Assembly: GCF_023487995.1 (NCBI RefSeq)
Contig: NZ_JAMFKN010000006.1
Coordinates: forward strand, 62,001-126,000
Direction: 5' to 3'
Length of the DNA stretch: 64,000 nt
From: Thermohalobaculum sediminis
GTDB taxonomy: Bacteria > Pseudomonadota > Alphaproteobacteria > Rhodobacterales > Rhodobacteraceae
The translations under genes were made by a program, and so were the position numbers. Below, piece after piece: positions 28,117 to 38,924 of the stretch. The notes beneath the pieces were generated by a model, which was given only the letters and a program-made list of their open reading frames with translations, did no database searches and was not told the origin of the DNA. Position 1 is the first letter of the stretch, and each line of letters starts with the position of its first letter.

Positions 28117-28299
28117 ATGATCCGCGACGCGGCGGATTGCGCGGCTCACGTCCGGTATTGTTGGGCCAGCCCGGTGAAGCACGGGTTCGCCGCGCGGGCG
28201 GTGGATTGGCCGCATTCGTCGATCCACCGCGACATCCGTTTGGGCCGGGTGGAGGCGGAGTGGTCGGTCGAGGTTCCCGACGGCCGGTTTGGGGAGTAG
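28117..28299 (+). pseudogene. C-terminal remnant of a REP-associated tyrosine transposase (RAYT)
   Basis: The 60-residue frame reads IRDAADCAAHVRYCWASPVK and HGFAARAVDWPHSSIHRD, matching the C-terminal part of REP-associated Y1 transposases (compare the family's NPVKHG and DWPFSS motifs). The upstream 110-130 residues, including the catalytic Tyr and HUH motif, are absent from all frames, so the gene is 5'-truncated. Its TAG stop (28297-28299) lies inside the left arm of a REP-like inverted repeat, exactly the association expected for this family. Confidence 0.75.
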
Positions 28300-28361
28300 G
28301 GCGGGGTTCACCCCGCCGGTGTGCGACGGCGGGAGGGGTGGCGGGGTGAACCCCGCCCTAC
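28296..28361. repeat. REP/BIME-like inverted repeat next to the RAYT remnant
   Basis: Two perfect 22-base inverted arms (28296-28317 and 28340-28361) are separated by 22 bases. Each arm is itself nearly palindromic around GGGGTTCACCCC, so each can form its own hairpin. This is the architecture of paired REP elements mobilised by RAYT transposases. Confidence 0.8.
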
Positions 28362-28370
28362 GAGTGCTGC

Positions 28371-28442
28371 GCCCGAAAGCTTCTCACCATCCTCAACGCC
28401 ATGATCCGCGACGGAACCGTCTACACCAGAGCAGCAACGTGA
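28371..28442 (+). pseudogene. C-terminal tail of an IS110-like transposase
   Basis: A 23-codon stretch reads ARKLLTILNAMIRDGTVYT and then a stop at 28440-28442. RKLLTILNAMxRDG is the usual C-terminal end of IS110/IS1111 transposases. Nothing upstream matches the rest, so only the tail survives, right after the REP-like repeat. Short match, hence moderate confidence. Confidence 0.5.
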
Positions 28443-28576
28443 AAGACAGTTGCTAGGCTTGCTGCTTGCAATGCGGATCAGATTTCGCTTTTTTGAGCGG
28501 AGATAACTAGATTGGAGCGCGCAAGTGGTGAGTTTGAAGCATTTCCAGTGGCGCCAAATCGACGAATTTTTTTGAC

Positions 28577-29422
28577 ATGGGTGCCGGTTACGTACTCGAC
28601 TTCAACAATAAAGGATTCAAGGAATTTTTTGAGGACCAACTCGGCATAGACATCTATTCTAGTGAATACGCGACTCGCGGCAACTCGAAGGTGAATCGGC
28701 TGCGGTGCTTCATTGAGAATTCCTCACGGCATGATGTTGTTCAGGTTCTCGAGGCACTTTGGGAGTTGGCAGCGGAAGAGACCAGGAATTTGATTGAGAT
28801 TGATAATCATCTTATATCAATTGGCGCGATGGATCTGGAATTAACAGAATTAAAGTATGCGGATTAATTTTTTCAGACAAAGAAGCTTTCCGAGTTTTTG
28901 GAATCGATACCAACAACATCGCCGCGGATTGGAGCGGAAAAACTTTCGAGCGCCGCGCAGAAAGTGAACTTCGATACAGTCTTGCGAGAGGTCGAGCGCG
29001 CGCACAAAGCTGCGGATATCGATCCGGAAGATGCCATAACCGCAGCCTGCTCGATGCTGGAGAGCGTCTGCCGTTCCATCCTCGTGGAGCTTGGGGAGCC
29101 TCTGCCGAAGAAGATGGACATTCAGACACTCTACAAGGCCGTCAAGGTTCCATTGAAGCTGTCTGCTGATAGGGAAGACCTTTAGGGCGAGGCCGCGGCG
29201 GATATCCGTCAGATTCTTGCTGGGCTTACTACCGCAGTTTCAGGCATCGGCTCTCTGAGAACCCATAGCGGAGATGCGCATGGAAGAGAAAGGGGAACTA
29301 GAAGGATAGACAAAAGAGTTGCCGAGTTGGCAATTAACTCGGCAAGCTCCATTTCGTTATTTCTCATTGCAACGTGGGAAAAACGGTTCCCCGGCAAAGA
29401 TTTGTGGAGGCACGGGGAATGA
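28577..29422 (+). pseudogene. Abortive-infection (Abi C-terminal domain) gene broken by two in-frame stops
   Basis: One reading frame runs from ATG 28577 (MGAGYVLDFNNKGFKEFFED) to TGA 29420-29422 but is interrupted by TAA at 28865-28867 and TAG at 29183-29185. Between and after the stops the protein continues without frameshift: EDAITAACSMLESVCRSIL, then SGIGSLRTHSGDAHGRERGT and ISLFLIATWEKRFPGKDL, the signature of the Abi C-terminal (AbiJ-like) family of phage-defence proteins. Upstream, a T7 run (28567-28573) separates it from a frame ending RQIDEFF that would join if it were T6. The AT-rich composition differs from all neighbours, indicating horizontal origin. It ends 13 bases from the convergent ettA. 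Confidence 0.75.
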
Positions 29423-29435
29423 CACGTGGCCTCCC

Positions 29436-31091
<1,656 letters not shown>

Positions 31092-31330
31092 CGCGCGCTT
31101 CTCCGGGGGCTGGAAGGATTCGGGGCGGATCAATATCGTGCGAGCGGGCCCGGCGCAACGCGCGGTGGCGTGAAAGCGGCCCGCGAGGGTCGCAAACGCT
31201 CTGGCGCGGCGCGGGATTTCCGACAAGACTGTGCGCCGGGACCGCGGACAGCCGCGGCCGGGAAAGCTCTCCGGCCCCATGGGGGCGGCCGGGCGGGCAG
31301 ATGTCAAAAGCCCCTGCAGGGAGACCACGC

Positions 31331-32863
31331 ATGACCGAATTCGACCGCCGCCAGCTTCTCAAGCTCGGCGCCGCGGGGGCCGCGCTGATGGCGGCGCCCA
31401 AGGCGTTCGCGCAGACCCCGAAGAAGGGCGGCACCCTCAGGATCGGACGCGGGCACGGCTCGACGACCGACAACCTCGACCCCGGCGTGTGGGAGAACGA
31501 CTTCACCATCGGCCAGGGCTTCATCTACAACAACTACCTGACCGAGATCGGCCAGGACAACCAGCTTGCCCCCGAGCTCGCCGAGAGCTGGGAGGCGAGC
31601 CCCGACGCCAAGCAGTGGGTGTTCAAGCTGCGCAAGGGCGTGACCTTCCACAACGGCAAGGACGTGACGCCCGAGGACGTGGTGGCCTCGATCAACTACC
31701 ACCGCGGGCCCGACTCGAAGTCGGCCGCCGCGGGCATCGTGGGCCAGATCGAGGACATCAAGGCCGACGGCGACAACGTCGTGGTGGCGCTGTCGGGCGG
31801 CAATGCCGACTTCCCCTACATCGTGTCGGACTACCACCTCGCGATCATGCCGGCCGCGGATGGCAAGATCGACTGGAGCCAGGGCATCGGCTGCGGTCCC
31901 TACAAGATCACCTCGTTCGAGCCCGGCGTGCGCGCGACCTACGAGCGGCACAAGGACTACTGGAAGTCGGACCGGGCGCATTTCGACGCGATCGAGCAGA
32001 TCGCGATCATCGACTCGGCGGCGCGGACCAATGCGCTGCTGACCGGCGAGGTCGATGTGATCGACCGCGTGGACCTCAAGACCGTCGAGCGCCTGAAGCG
32101 CGCGCCGGGCATCGCCGTCGAGCAGACCAACGGCAACCAGCACTACACGCTGCCGATGATCACGACGATGGCGCCCTTCGACAACAACGACGTGCGGCTG
32201 GCGCTGAAGTATGCGCTGGACCGCGAGGAGCTGTTGCAGAAGATCCTGCAGGGCTATGGCACGCTCGGCAACGACCACCCGATCGGCCCCGCCAACGTGT
32301 TCCTGGCCAAGGACATCGAGCAGATGGCCTTCGATGCCGACAAGGCGAAGTTCCACCTGAAGAAGGCCGGGCTCGACAGCCTCGCGGTCGATCTGCACAT
32401 GTCCGAGGCGGCCTTTGCCGGCGCGGTCGATGCGGGCGTGCTCTATTCCGAGTCCGCGGCCAAGGCCGGCATCACCATCAACGTGGTGCGCGAGCCGGGT
32501 GACGGCTACTGGTCGGACGTGTGGATGAAGAAAGGCTGGTGCGGCTCGTACTGGGGCGGGCGGCCGACCGAGGACTGGATGTTCAGCCAGGTCTACCAGT
32601 CGGGCGCCGACTGGAACGAGGCGTTCTGGTCGAACGAGCGTTTCGACAAGTTGCTGAAGGAAGGCCGGGCCGAGCTCGATCCCGGCAAGCGCGCCGACAT
32701 CTACCGCGAGATGCAGATCATCTGCCGCGACGAGGGCGGCTCGGTGATCCCGATGTTCTCGTCCTATGTTTTCGCGCGTTCGACCAAGCTCGACCATGGG
32801 GCGCTCGCGTCGAACTGGGACATGGACGGCCACAAGCTGATCGAGCGGTGGTGGTTCGCCTGA
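31331..32863 (+). CDS. Tat-exported ABC transporter substrate-binding protein (family 5, peptide type)
   Basis: A 510-residue periplasmic solute-binding protein of the DppA/OppA family. The N-terminus has a twin-arginine signal (DRRQLLKLGAAGAALMA, ending AFA at about residue 27). Family landmarks are LAPELAESWEASPDAKQWVF, VTFHNGKDVTPEDVV and IGCGPYKITSFEPG. AGGGAG precedes ATG 31331. No permease or ATPase genes adjoin, so it is an orphan binding protein as seen here; its ligand (peptide, opine or other) cannot be read from sequence. Divergent from ettA. Confidence 0.9.
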   Translation: MTEFDRRQLLKLGAAGAALMAAPKAFAQTPKKGGTLRIGRGHGSTTDNLDPGVWENDFTIGQGFIYNNYLTEIGQDNQLAPELAESWEASPDAKQWVFKLRKGVTFHNGKDVTPEDVVASINYHRGPDSKSAAAGIVGQIEDIKADGDNVVVALSGGNADFPYIVSDYHLAIMPAADGKIDWSQGIGCGPYKITSFEPGVRATYERHKDYWKSDRAHFDAIEQIAIIDSAARTNALLTGEVDVIDRVDLKTVERLKRAPGIAVEQTNGNQHYTLPMITTMAPFDNNDVRLALKYALDREELLQKILQGYGTLGNDHPIGPANVFLAKDIEQMAFDADKAKFHLKKAGLDSLAVDLHMSEAAFAGAVDAGVLYSESAAKAGITINVVREPGDGYWSDVWMKKGWCGSYWGGRPTEDWMFSQVYQSGADWNEAFWSNERFDKLLKEGRAELDPGKRADIYREMQIICRDEGGSVIPMFSSYVFARSTKLDHGALASNWDMDGHKLIERWWFA

Positions 32864-32886
32864 TCGGCGGCCAATCTGAACCAGGG

Positions 32887-32908
32887 GGCCGCGCCGCAAG
32901 GCGCGGCC
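32887..32908 (+). terminator. Stem-loop after the substrate-binding protein gene
   Basis: A perfect 9-bp stem (GGCCGCGCC / GGCGCGGCC) closed by a GCAA tetraloop starts 24 bases after the stop. Only two T follow; intrinsic termination is likely given the stable GNRA loop. Confidence 0.6.
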
Positions 32909-32968
32909 TTCCGCGTTCGGGGGACTCAGGCGCCGAGCGCACCGGCTGGCCGGCTAGCTCCCTGGCGA

Positions 32969-33004
32969 GGCCCCGAGCCGAGCCCGGGGCAGCGGGGTTG
33001 GGGG
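32969..33004. repeat. GC-rich intergenic repeat, copy 1
   Basis: Contains CCCCGAGCCGAGCCCGGGG followed by CAGCGGGGTTGGGG. The second half closely matches a stretch at 53962-53982 (CCGGGGCAGTGGGGTGGGG), so both belong to a dispersed intergenic palindromic family. Confidence 0.5.
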
Positions 33005-33126
33005 GCATGCGGGGCGGGCGCTCTTGACATCGGGGCGGCCCGCCCTGCCTTCTTTGCCGGCCATCGCATGGCCATGCCCCGCCGCGGCCCGTCCGGGCCC
33101 TCGTCATCAGGACCCGCCCGAGCCCC

Positions 33127-33726
33127 ATGTTCCCTTGCGACCTCATCGCGATGCCCGGCCAGCGGATCGGCCTGCTCGGCGGCTCGTTCGATCCCCCGCA
33201 TGCGGGGCATGTGCACATCACGCGCTGGGCGCTGCGCACGCTCGCGCTCGACCGGGTGTGGTGGCTGGTCTCGCCCGGCAACCCCCTGAAGCAGCGCGGT
33301 CCGGCCGAGATGACCCGGCGCCTCGCGTCGGCGCGCGCGATGATGTGCGATCCGCGCGTGCGCGTCACCGACATCGAGGCGCGGCTCGGCAGCCGCTACA
33401 CCGCCGACACGCTGGAGCGGCTGGCGGCGCGCTTTCCTGGCGTGCGCTTCGTCTGGCTGATGGGTGCCGACAACCTCGTGGGCTTCCATCAATGGGAGCG
33501 CTGGGACGAGATCCTGGCACGCCACCCCGTCGGCGTGATGGCGCGGCCGGGCGAGCAGGTGCGCGCGGGCCTGTCGCCGGCGGCGCGGCGCTTCGCCCGT
33601 CTGCGCCTGCCGCAATCGGCGGCGGCTGGGCTGGGCCGGGGCGGGCGGCCGGGCTGGGTGCTGCTGACCGGGGCGATGTCGCCCGTCTCGTCGACCGCGA
33701 TCCGCGCGCGCGGCGACTGGCCATGA
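33127..33726 (+). CDS. nadD: Nicotinate-nucleotide adenylyltransferase
   Basis: A 199-residue nucleotidyltransferase that joins nicotinate mononucleotide and ATP to form deamido-NAD in NAD synthesis. The nucleotide motif [11 protein letters not shown] is at 18-28; SPGNPLK, the LMGADNL segment and the C-terminal SSTAIR signature are all present. The start is either ATG 33127 or 33151 (before PGQRIG); neither has a strong ribosome-binding site. Unlike many bacteria, it is not followed by rsfS and rlmH but by a PBP4-type gene. Confidence 0.93.
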   Translation: MFPCDLIAMPGQRIGLLGGSFDPPHAGHVHITRWALRTLALDRVWWLVSPGNPLKQRGPAEMTRRLASARAMMCDPRVRVTDIEARLGSRYTADTLERLAARFPGVRFVWLMGADNLVGFHQWERWDEILARHPVGVMARPGEQVRAGLSPAARRFARLRLPQSAAAGLGRGGRPGWVLLTGAMSPVSSTAIRARGDWP

Positions 33727-33808
33727 TCCGCTGGCGGTGACGGGCGCTTGCGCCGGCGGCGCGGGTCTGGGATTCTCGCGGGGGAATTCGCAGCGTGTCG
33801 GGGGAGCC

Positions 33809-35329
33809 ATGACGGATCGCTTTGGGCGAAGGGCGGTGCTGGCGGGCCTGTGTGCCACCGCGCTCGCACCGGGGGCCTTCGCCTTCGAGGCGCCGCTGCC
33901 AAGGCCGCGGCCCGGCGGTCGGGCCAGCGCCGTCGCGCCGGCGCGCCAGTCGCTGCCGCGGGCGCCGAGCGGGGTGTCCGGCTGGCTCGCGGTCGATCTC
34001 GACAGCGGCGAGGTGCTGGACGCGCGCAACGCCGACATGCCGATGGCGCCGGCCTCGGTCGCCAAGCTGCCGACCGCGGTCTATGCGCTCGAGCGGCTGG
34101 GCCCGGCGCATCGCTTCGCGACCCGTCTCGCCACGCGCGGGCGGATCGAGGGCGATCTGCTGGCGGGCGACCTGATCCTTGCCGGCGGGGGCGATCCCGA
34201 ACTCGACACCGACGCGCTCCTGCCGCTCGTTCTGGCCTTGAAGGAGAAGGGGGTGCGCCGCGTCGCCGGGCGCTTCGTGGTCGATCCCGGCCCCGCGCCC
34301 GAGATCGCGGCGATCGACCCTGAACAGCCGGAGGACGCGGCCTACAACCCGGCGCTTTCGTGGCTCAACCTCAACTTCAACCGCGTCCGTGTCGAGTGGC
34401 CGGCGAAGGCCGCGGCCTCGGACATTAAGGTCACGGCACGCGCGCTGAGGCTCGATCCGGATGTGCGCGGGGTGCGCGTGGTCTCGGCCGCGGGGGACGC
34501 GCCGGTGCTGATGCACTCCTTCGAGGGCGAGATCGAGGTCTGGCGCATCGCCGACCGCGAGCTGGTGCGAAAGGGCGGTCGCTGGTTGCCGGTGCGCCAG
34601 CCCGCCGCCTACGCGGGCGAGGTGTTCGCGGCGCTGGCGGCAACGCATGGCATCGCGCTGCCCGCGCCGGTCGCCGGCCGCTCAAGCCCCGAGGCGGTGA
34701 TGCTGGCCGCGCAGCCGAGCGCGTCCCTGGTCGCGATCCTCTCGGGCATGCTGCACCACTCGACCAACCTCACCGCCGAGATCGTGGGACAGGCGGCGAG
34801 CGGCATGCCGGGCGACCCGCTGGGCTCGGCTGCGGCGATGAACCTGTGGGCCGCGGGCTTCGCCGGGTTTCCGCCCGGCGATGCGGGCTTCGCCTTCGCC
34901 AACCATTCGGGCCTGACCACGCGCTCGCGCGTCGCGCCCGCGCGGCTGGTCGCCTTCCTGCGCGCGGCGGCCAAGCGCCCGGCGCCCGAGGGGGCCGAGC
35001 CCGGCGACGCGCGCCTGCCCGGCGGCGTCGCGCGGCTGCTGCGGCCGCACCGGATCGCGACCGAGGGGGATGGCCTCGACCATGATCACCTGACGATCGC
35101 GGCCAAGACCGGCACGATGGACCTCATTCGCGGGCTGGCGGGCTATATCGTCACGCCGGGCGGGCGGCGGCTGGCCTTCGCGATGTTCTCGAACGATCTC
35201 GACCGGCGCTCGGGCGGGGTCACGCGGATCGACCGGGCCTGGATGGGGCGCGCGCGCGGCTTCGAGAAGGCGCTGCTGCGCGACTGGGTTTTGATGGCCG
35301 ATGCGGGCCGGGTGGCGCAGCGCGGCTAG
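33809..35329 (+). CDS. dacB: D-alanyl-D-alanine carboxypeptidase/endopeptidase (PBP4, DacB type)
   Basis: A 506-residue periplasmic penicillin-binding protein of the S13 family that trims or cleaves peptidoglycan cross-links. The three active-site motifs are present: Ser83-x-x-Lys86 (SVAK), Ser318-Thr-Asn (STN) and Lys433-Thr-Gly (KTG). The N-terminus FGRRAVLAGLCATALAPGA looks like a Tat-type signal with twin Arg. GGGGGAG precedes ATG 33809. It is 82 bases after nadD on the same strand and convergent with the terB-like gene. Confidence 0.93.
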   Translation: MTDRFGRRAVLAGLCATALAPGAFAFEAPLPRPRPGGRASAVAPARQSLPRAPSGVSGWLAVDLDSGEVLDARNADMPMAPASVAKLPTAVYALERLGPAHRFATRLATRGRIEGDLLAGDLILAGGGDPELDTDALLPLVLALKEKGVRRVAGRFVVDPGPAPEIAAIDPEQPEDAAYNPALSWLNLNFNRVRVEWPAKAAASDIKVTARALRLDPDVRGVRVVSAAGDAPVLMHSFEGEIEVWRIADRELVRKGGRWLPVRQPAAYAGEVFAALAATHGIALPAPVAGRSSPEAVMLAAQPSASLVAILSGMLHHSTNLTAEIVGQAASGMPGDPLGSAAAMNLWAAGFAGFPPGDAGFAFANHSGLTTRSRVAPARLVAFLRAAAKRPAPEGAEPGDARLPGGVARLLRPHRIATEGDGLDHDHLTIAAKTGTMDLIRGLAGYIVTPGGRRLAFAMFSNDLDRRSGGVTRIDRAWMGRARGFEKALLRDWVLMADAGRVAQRG

Positions 35330-35425
35330 CCGGCGCTCCCGGCTGCAGGCAGGCCGGGCCAGGCTCGTCGCGCGCGAGGCGGACGGTGCGACTGGCGCTG
35401 CCGGACGATCGGTGAAGCGTGAGCG

Positions 35426-35860
35426 TCACGCAGTGCCCCGCGGCTCCAGCCGCTGGTGGCGCGCGCGCGCGCCCCGCTCGATCGCCGCCGAGGTGAGGCG
35501 GTCGACATTGAGGTCGTGGCGCAGGATCTCGAGCAGCCGGAGTTCGGTCATCTCGAGCCTGCCATCGGCGGCAGAGACGTCGCAGGCCAGCGCATACGCC
35601 GTCTCGTGCAGGTGGTCGGGCAGGGCCTGGTCGACGAGGCCGACGAGCGCGTCGATCCCGTCCTCGTCCTCGAACAGGTCGTTGACGACGCCGATCACGT
35701 TGCTCACCCGATTGCGGTCGTAGCCCTGGAACACCGGCAGGATGTCGATGATCGAGAAGATCCACTTGAGCTCGCGGTCCGAGACGCGCTCGTCTGCCGC
35801 CGACACGGCGATCATGACGGCGACAAGGGCATCCTGCGGGCTGAGGGAGTCGGTGGTCAT
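35426..35860 (-). CDS. TerB-like tellurite-resistance family protein
   Basis: A 144-residue all-helical acidic protein of the TerB-like fold. The repeated pattern AVMIAVSAADERVSDREL and ALACDVSAADGRLEMTELRLL shows two acidic motifs typical of the family, thought to bind metal ions and to work at the membrane in stress responses. No other ter genes are present, so tellurite resistance itself should not be assumed. The start at 35860 gives family length; upstream in-frame residues lack similarity. Convergent with dacB, divergent from lysK. Confidence 0.85.
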   Translation of the reverse strand: MTTDSLSPQDALVAVMIAVSAADERVSDRELKWIFSIIDILPVFQGYDRNRVSNVIGVVNDLFEDEDGIDALVGLVDQALPDHLHETAYALACDVSAADGRLEMTELRLLEILRHDLNVDRLTSAAIERGARARHQRLEPRGTA

Positions 35861-36042
35861 GGGGCCTCGCTGAGGGGATATGCGGCGGGAGTATTGAGAG
35901 TATGGTCTGCGCGGATGCGAGACAATATCCGGGCACCATGACGCGCCTGTGACCCGGCGGCGCGGGCCTGCATTGCAGTTGACCGCCGCGCCGGGCGGCA
36001 CTAGCACTCGGCGCCGGACCCATCGGGGGAAAGGACGACGAG

Positions 36043-37632
36043 ATGACCACGCTGCGCGACATCGCCATGAACGCCAAGGCCTGGCCGTTCGAGGAGGCGC
36101 GCAAGCTGGTCAAACGCTTCGAGAAGCGCCCGCCCGAGAAGGGATACGTGCTGTTCGAGACCGGCTACGGCCCCTCGGGCCTGCCGCATATCGGCACCTT
36201 CGGCGAGGTCGCGCGCACGACGATGATCCGCCACGCCTTCGAGACGATCTCGGACATCCCGACGAAGCTTCTGTGCTTCTCGGACGACATGGACGGCATG
36301 CGCAAGGTGCCCGAGAACGTGCCGCAGCCCGAGATGCTGCGCGAGCACCTGCAGCGCCCGCTGACCTCGGTCCCCGACCCGTTCGGCGAGTTCGAGAGCT
36401 TCGGCCACCACAACAACGCGATGCTGCGCCGCTTCCTCGACACCTTCGGGTTCGAATACGAGTTCGCGTCCGCCACCGACTACTACAAGTCCGGGAAGTT
36501 CGACGAGATCCTGCTGCGCGCGGCCGAGAAGTACGACGAGATCATGGCGATCATGCTGCCCAGCCTGCGCGAGGAGCGGCAGAAGACCTATTCCTGCTTC
36601 CTGCCCATCTCGCCCGAGACGGGGCGCGTGCTCTACGTGCCCATGAAGGAGGTCAACGCGAAGGACGGCACCATCACCTATGAGGGCGAGGACGGGCGCG
36701 ACGTCACCGTTCCGGTGACCGGCGGGCGGGTCAAGCTGCAGTGGAAGCCCGATTTCGGCGCCCGCTGGGCGGCGCTGGGGGTCGATTTCGAGATGTATGG
36801 CAAGGATCATGCCTCGAACACGCCGATCTATGACGGGATCTGCAAGGTCCTCGGCGGCACCCCGCCCGAGCACTACATCTACGAGCTGTTCCTCGACGAG
36901 AACGGCGAAAAGATCTCGAAGTCGAAGGGCAACGGGCTCACGATCGACGAATGGCTGACCTACGCCTCGACCGAAAGCCTTGGCTACTTCATGTTCCAGA
37001 AGCCGCGCACCGCGAAGCGCATGTATTTCGACGTGATCCCGCGGGCGGTGGACGACTACCACCAGCAGCTGCGCGCCTATGAGGGGCAGGAGCCAGAGAA
37101 GCAGCTCGAGAACCCGGTCTGGCACATCCATTCGGGGCATCCGCCGAAGTCGGACCTCGCGGTGTCGTTCGCGATGCTGCTGAACCTCGCCTCGGCCGCG
37201 TCGGCCCACGACAAGTCGGTGCTGTGGGGCTTCATCCGGCGCTATGCGCCCGAGGCGAGCCCGGAAACCCATCCGGGGCTGGATGCGGCGGCGGGCCATG
37301 CGGTGCGCTATGTCATCGACCGGGTGGCGCCCTTCAAGACTTACCGCCTGCCCGACGAACGCGAGCGCGCGGCGCTTGCCGACCTGCGCGGGCGGCTCGC
37401 GGCGCATCAGGGGCCGCGGGACGGCGAGACCTTGCAGGACATCGTCTTCGCGGTCGGCAACGAGCACGGCTTCGAGCCGCTGCGCGACTGGTTCAAGGCG
37501 ATCTACGAGGTGCTGCTGGGCGCCGAGCAGGGGCCGCGTTTCGGTGGCTTCGTCGCGATCTACGGCGTCGAGGAGACCGTCGCTCTGATCGACCGGGCGC
37601 TGGCGGGCGAGCTGGTGGGGGCCGCGGCATGA
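36043..37632 (+). CDS. lysK: Lysyl-tRNA synthetase, class I
   Basis: A 529-residue class I lysyl-tRNA synthetase that charges tRNA-Lys. The class I motifs are [10 protein letters not shown] at 43-52 (HIGH-like) and KISKS at 290-294 (KMSKS-like). This archaeal-type enzyme replaces the usual class II LysS in many alphaproteobacteria. An upstream GGGGGAAAGGA supports the start. The stop overlaps the ATG of the small membrane protein gene (ATGA at 37629-37632). Confidence 0.96.
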   Translation: MTTLRDIAMNAKAWPFEEARKLVKRFEKRPPEKGYVLFETGYGPSGLPHIGTFGEVARTTMIRHAFETISDIPTKLLCFSDDMDGMRKVPENVPQPEMLREHLQRPLTSVPDPFGEFESFGHHNNAMLRRFLDTFGFEYEFASATDYYKSGKFDEILLRAAEKYDEIMAIMLPSLREERQKTYSCFLPISPETGRVLYVPMKEVNAKDGTITYEGEDGRDVTVPVTGGRVKLQWKPDFGARWAALGVDFEMYGKDHASNTPIYDGICKVLGGTPPEHYIYELFLDENGEKISKSKGNGLTIDEWLTYASTESLGYFMFQKPRTAKRMYFDVIPRAVDDYHQQLRAYEGQEPEKQLENPVWHIHSGHPPKSDLAVSFAMLLNLASAASAHDKSVLWGFIRRYAPEASPETHPGLDAAAGHAVRYVIDRVAPFKTYRLPDERERAALADLRGRLAAHQGPRDGETLQDIVFAVGNEHGFEPLRDWFKAIYEVLLGAEQGPRFGGFVAIYGVEETVALIDRALAGELVGAAA

Positions 37633-37973
37633 GCCAGGCGCTGGTCTGGGGCGGCATCGCGGTCGTCTTTCTCGGCGTGATCTGGGGGCGGATCGTGCTG
37701 TCGGCGGCGCTCGACTGCATTACCTCGCGCTTCCCCGAGGTGTTCCGGATGCTGTCGGACTACGGCACGCCGGTGCTCAAGAAGTTCTCGAGCGAGGACA
37801 AGCGGGTGAGCCGCGCGCTCGCGGCCAAGATGCTGACGGGCGCGCTGCCGGCGAACCTGCGGGCGGACCCGCAGTTCGCCGCGATCCAGCGAAGCTGGCG
37901 GATGGCCGTGCTGGCGATGGCGGGCGGTTTCGGGCTGGTCGCGATCGGGTTCCGACTTGCCGGAGCGGCCTGA
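37629..37973 (+). CDS. Small membrane protein coupled to lysK (114 aa)
   Basis: Not recognised as a named family. An N-terminal membrane segment ([21 protein letters not shown], residues 4-24 when trimmed) and a C-terminal one ([17 protein letters not shown]) flank a basic central loop with [19 protein letters not shown]. The four-base overlap with lysK indicates translational coupling, so it is expressed with the synthetase, but a functional link is not evident. Confidence 0.75.
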   Translation: MSQALVWGGIAVVFLGVIWGRIVLSAALDCITSRFPEVFRMLSDYGTPVLKKFSSEDKRVSRALAAKMLTGALPANLRADPQFAAIQRSWRMAVLAMAGGFGLVAIGFRLAGAA

Positions 37974-38040
37974 TCTCGCCGCCCTCACTTTGCGGTCCGC
38001 GGCTCTCGACAAGGCGCGCGCGAGCAAGCAGGCTGGGGTC

Positions 38041-38856
38041 ATGCACAGACGGCTGGACCTGGTTGCGCTCGGTCTTGCCGCCGCGCTCGCGCAGGGCGTG
38101 GCGGGCGCCGTCGCGGCGGCCGAGATCGCGGTCGATGTCGAGCTGGTGCTGGCGGTCGACGTCTCGCGCTCGATGACCCCGCGCGAGCTCGAGATCCAGC
38201 GGCGCGGCTATGCCGAGGCGTTGGCGAGCCGCGAGGTGGTCGAGGCGATCGAGACCGGGGGCCATGGCAGGATCGCGCTCACCTATATCGAGTGGGCGGG
38301 CGCGAGCCTGCATAACGTGGTCGTCGACTGGACGCTGATCGGGGGCCGCGCCGACGCCGAGGTGGTCGCGCGGCGCCTGACGGCGACCGAGCCAAGCTCG
38401 ATGCAGCGGACCTCGATCTCGGGGGCCATCGACTTCGCGGCGTCGCGCTTCGAGGGCAACGGCTTCGCGGGGTTGCGCCGGGTGATCGACATTTCGGGCG
38501 ACGGGCCGAACAATGCGGGCCGCCCGGTCACGCGGGCGCGCGACGACGCGGTCGCGCAGGGGATCGTCATCAACGGTCTGCCGCTGATGACGCGCGAAGG
38601 GCTGGGCGCGCAGTGGCATCTCGACGATCTCGATGTCTACTACCGGGAATGCGTGATCGGTGGGCCGACGGCCTTCATGTTGCCGGTCCTCGAATGGGAG
38701 CATTTCCAGCAGGCGGTTCGGAACAAGCTGGTGCTGGAGCTGGCGGGGCGCCGGCCAGAGGCCGCGGGCGCCGCGGTGCATCCCGTGGCGGCGACGGGCT
38801 ATGACTGCCTGATTGGCGAGAAGATCTGGGAGAACCTCTACGGCGACTGGAACTGA
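38041..38856 (+). CDS. DUF1194 family exported VWA-like protein
   Basis: A 271-residue secreted protein. After a signal peptide (RLDLVALGLAAALAQGVAG) the mature part starts with VELVLAVDVSRSM, where DVSRS (40-44) is the MIDAS metal-binding motif of von Willebrand A domains. Segments ALTYIEWAGA and VIDISGDGPNN are typical of DUF1194. The function of the family is unknown; the VWA fold suggests metal-dependent protein binding in the periplasm. ATG 38041 is selected because the signal peptide begins there. It is followed after 68 bases by asmA. Confidence 0.85.
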   Translation: MHRRLDLVALGLAAALAQGVAGAVAAAEIAVDVELVLAVDVSRSMTPRELEIQRRGYAEALASREVVEAIETGGHGRIALTYIEWAGASLHNVVVDWTLIGGRADAEVVARRLTATEPSSMQRTSISGAIDFAASRFEGNGFAGLRRVIDISGDGPNNAGRPVTRARDDAVAQGIVINGLPLMTREGLGAQWHLDDLDVYYRECVIGGPTAFMLPVLEWEHFQQAVRNKLVLELAGRRPEAAGAAVHPVAATGYDCLIGEKIWENLYGDWN

Positions 38857-38924
38857 GAGACGGGCGCACGCGCCTGGTGGCGGCGGAACCGCCGCGCTGC
38901 CGGGGCGTTTTCGGGACGAATGCC

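Noticed and set aside
28296..28361. CRISPR-like repeat
   Set aside because: Only two inverted arms exist, not direct repeats with spacers; it fits a REP pair. No CRISPR array was seen anywhere in the window.
28865..29185. TAA and TAG in the Abi gene as recoded codons
   Set aside because: No selenocysteine or pyrrolysine machinery signal is visible, two different stops are involved, and the surrounding DNA is decayed; nonsense mutation is simpler.
31304..32899. 531-codon open frame antisense to the peptide-binding protein gene
   Set aside because: A frame shadow in GC-rich DNA; composition is Arg/His/Val-rich without motifs, while the plus-strand protein has a full family pattern.
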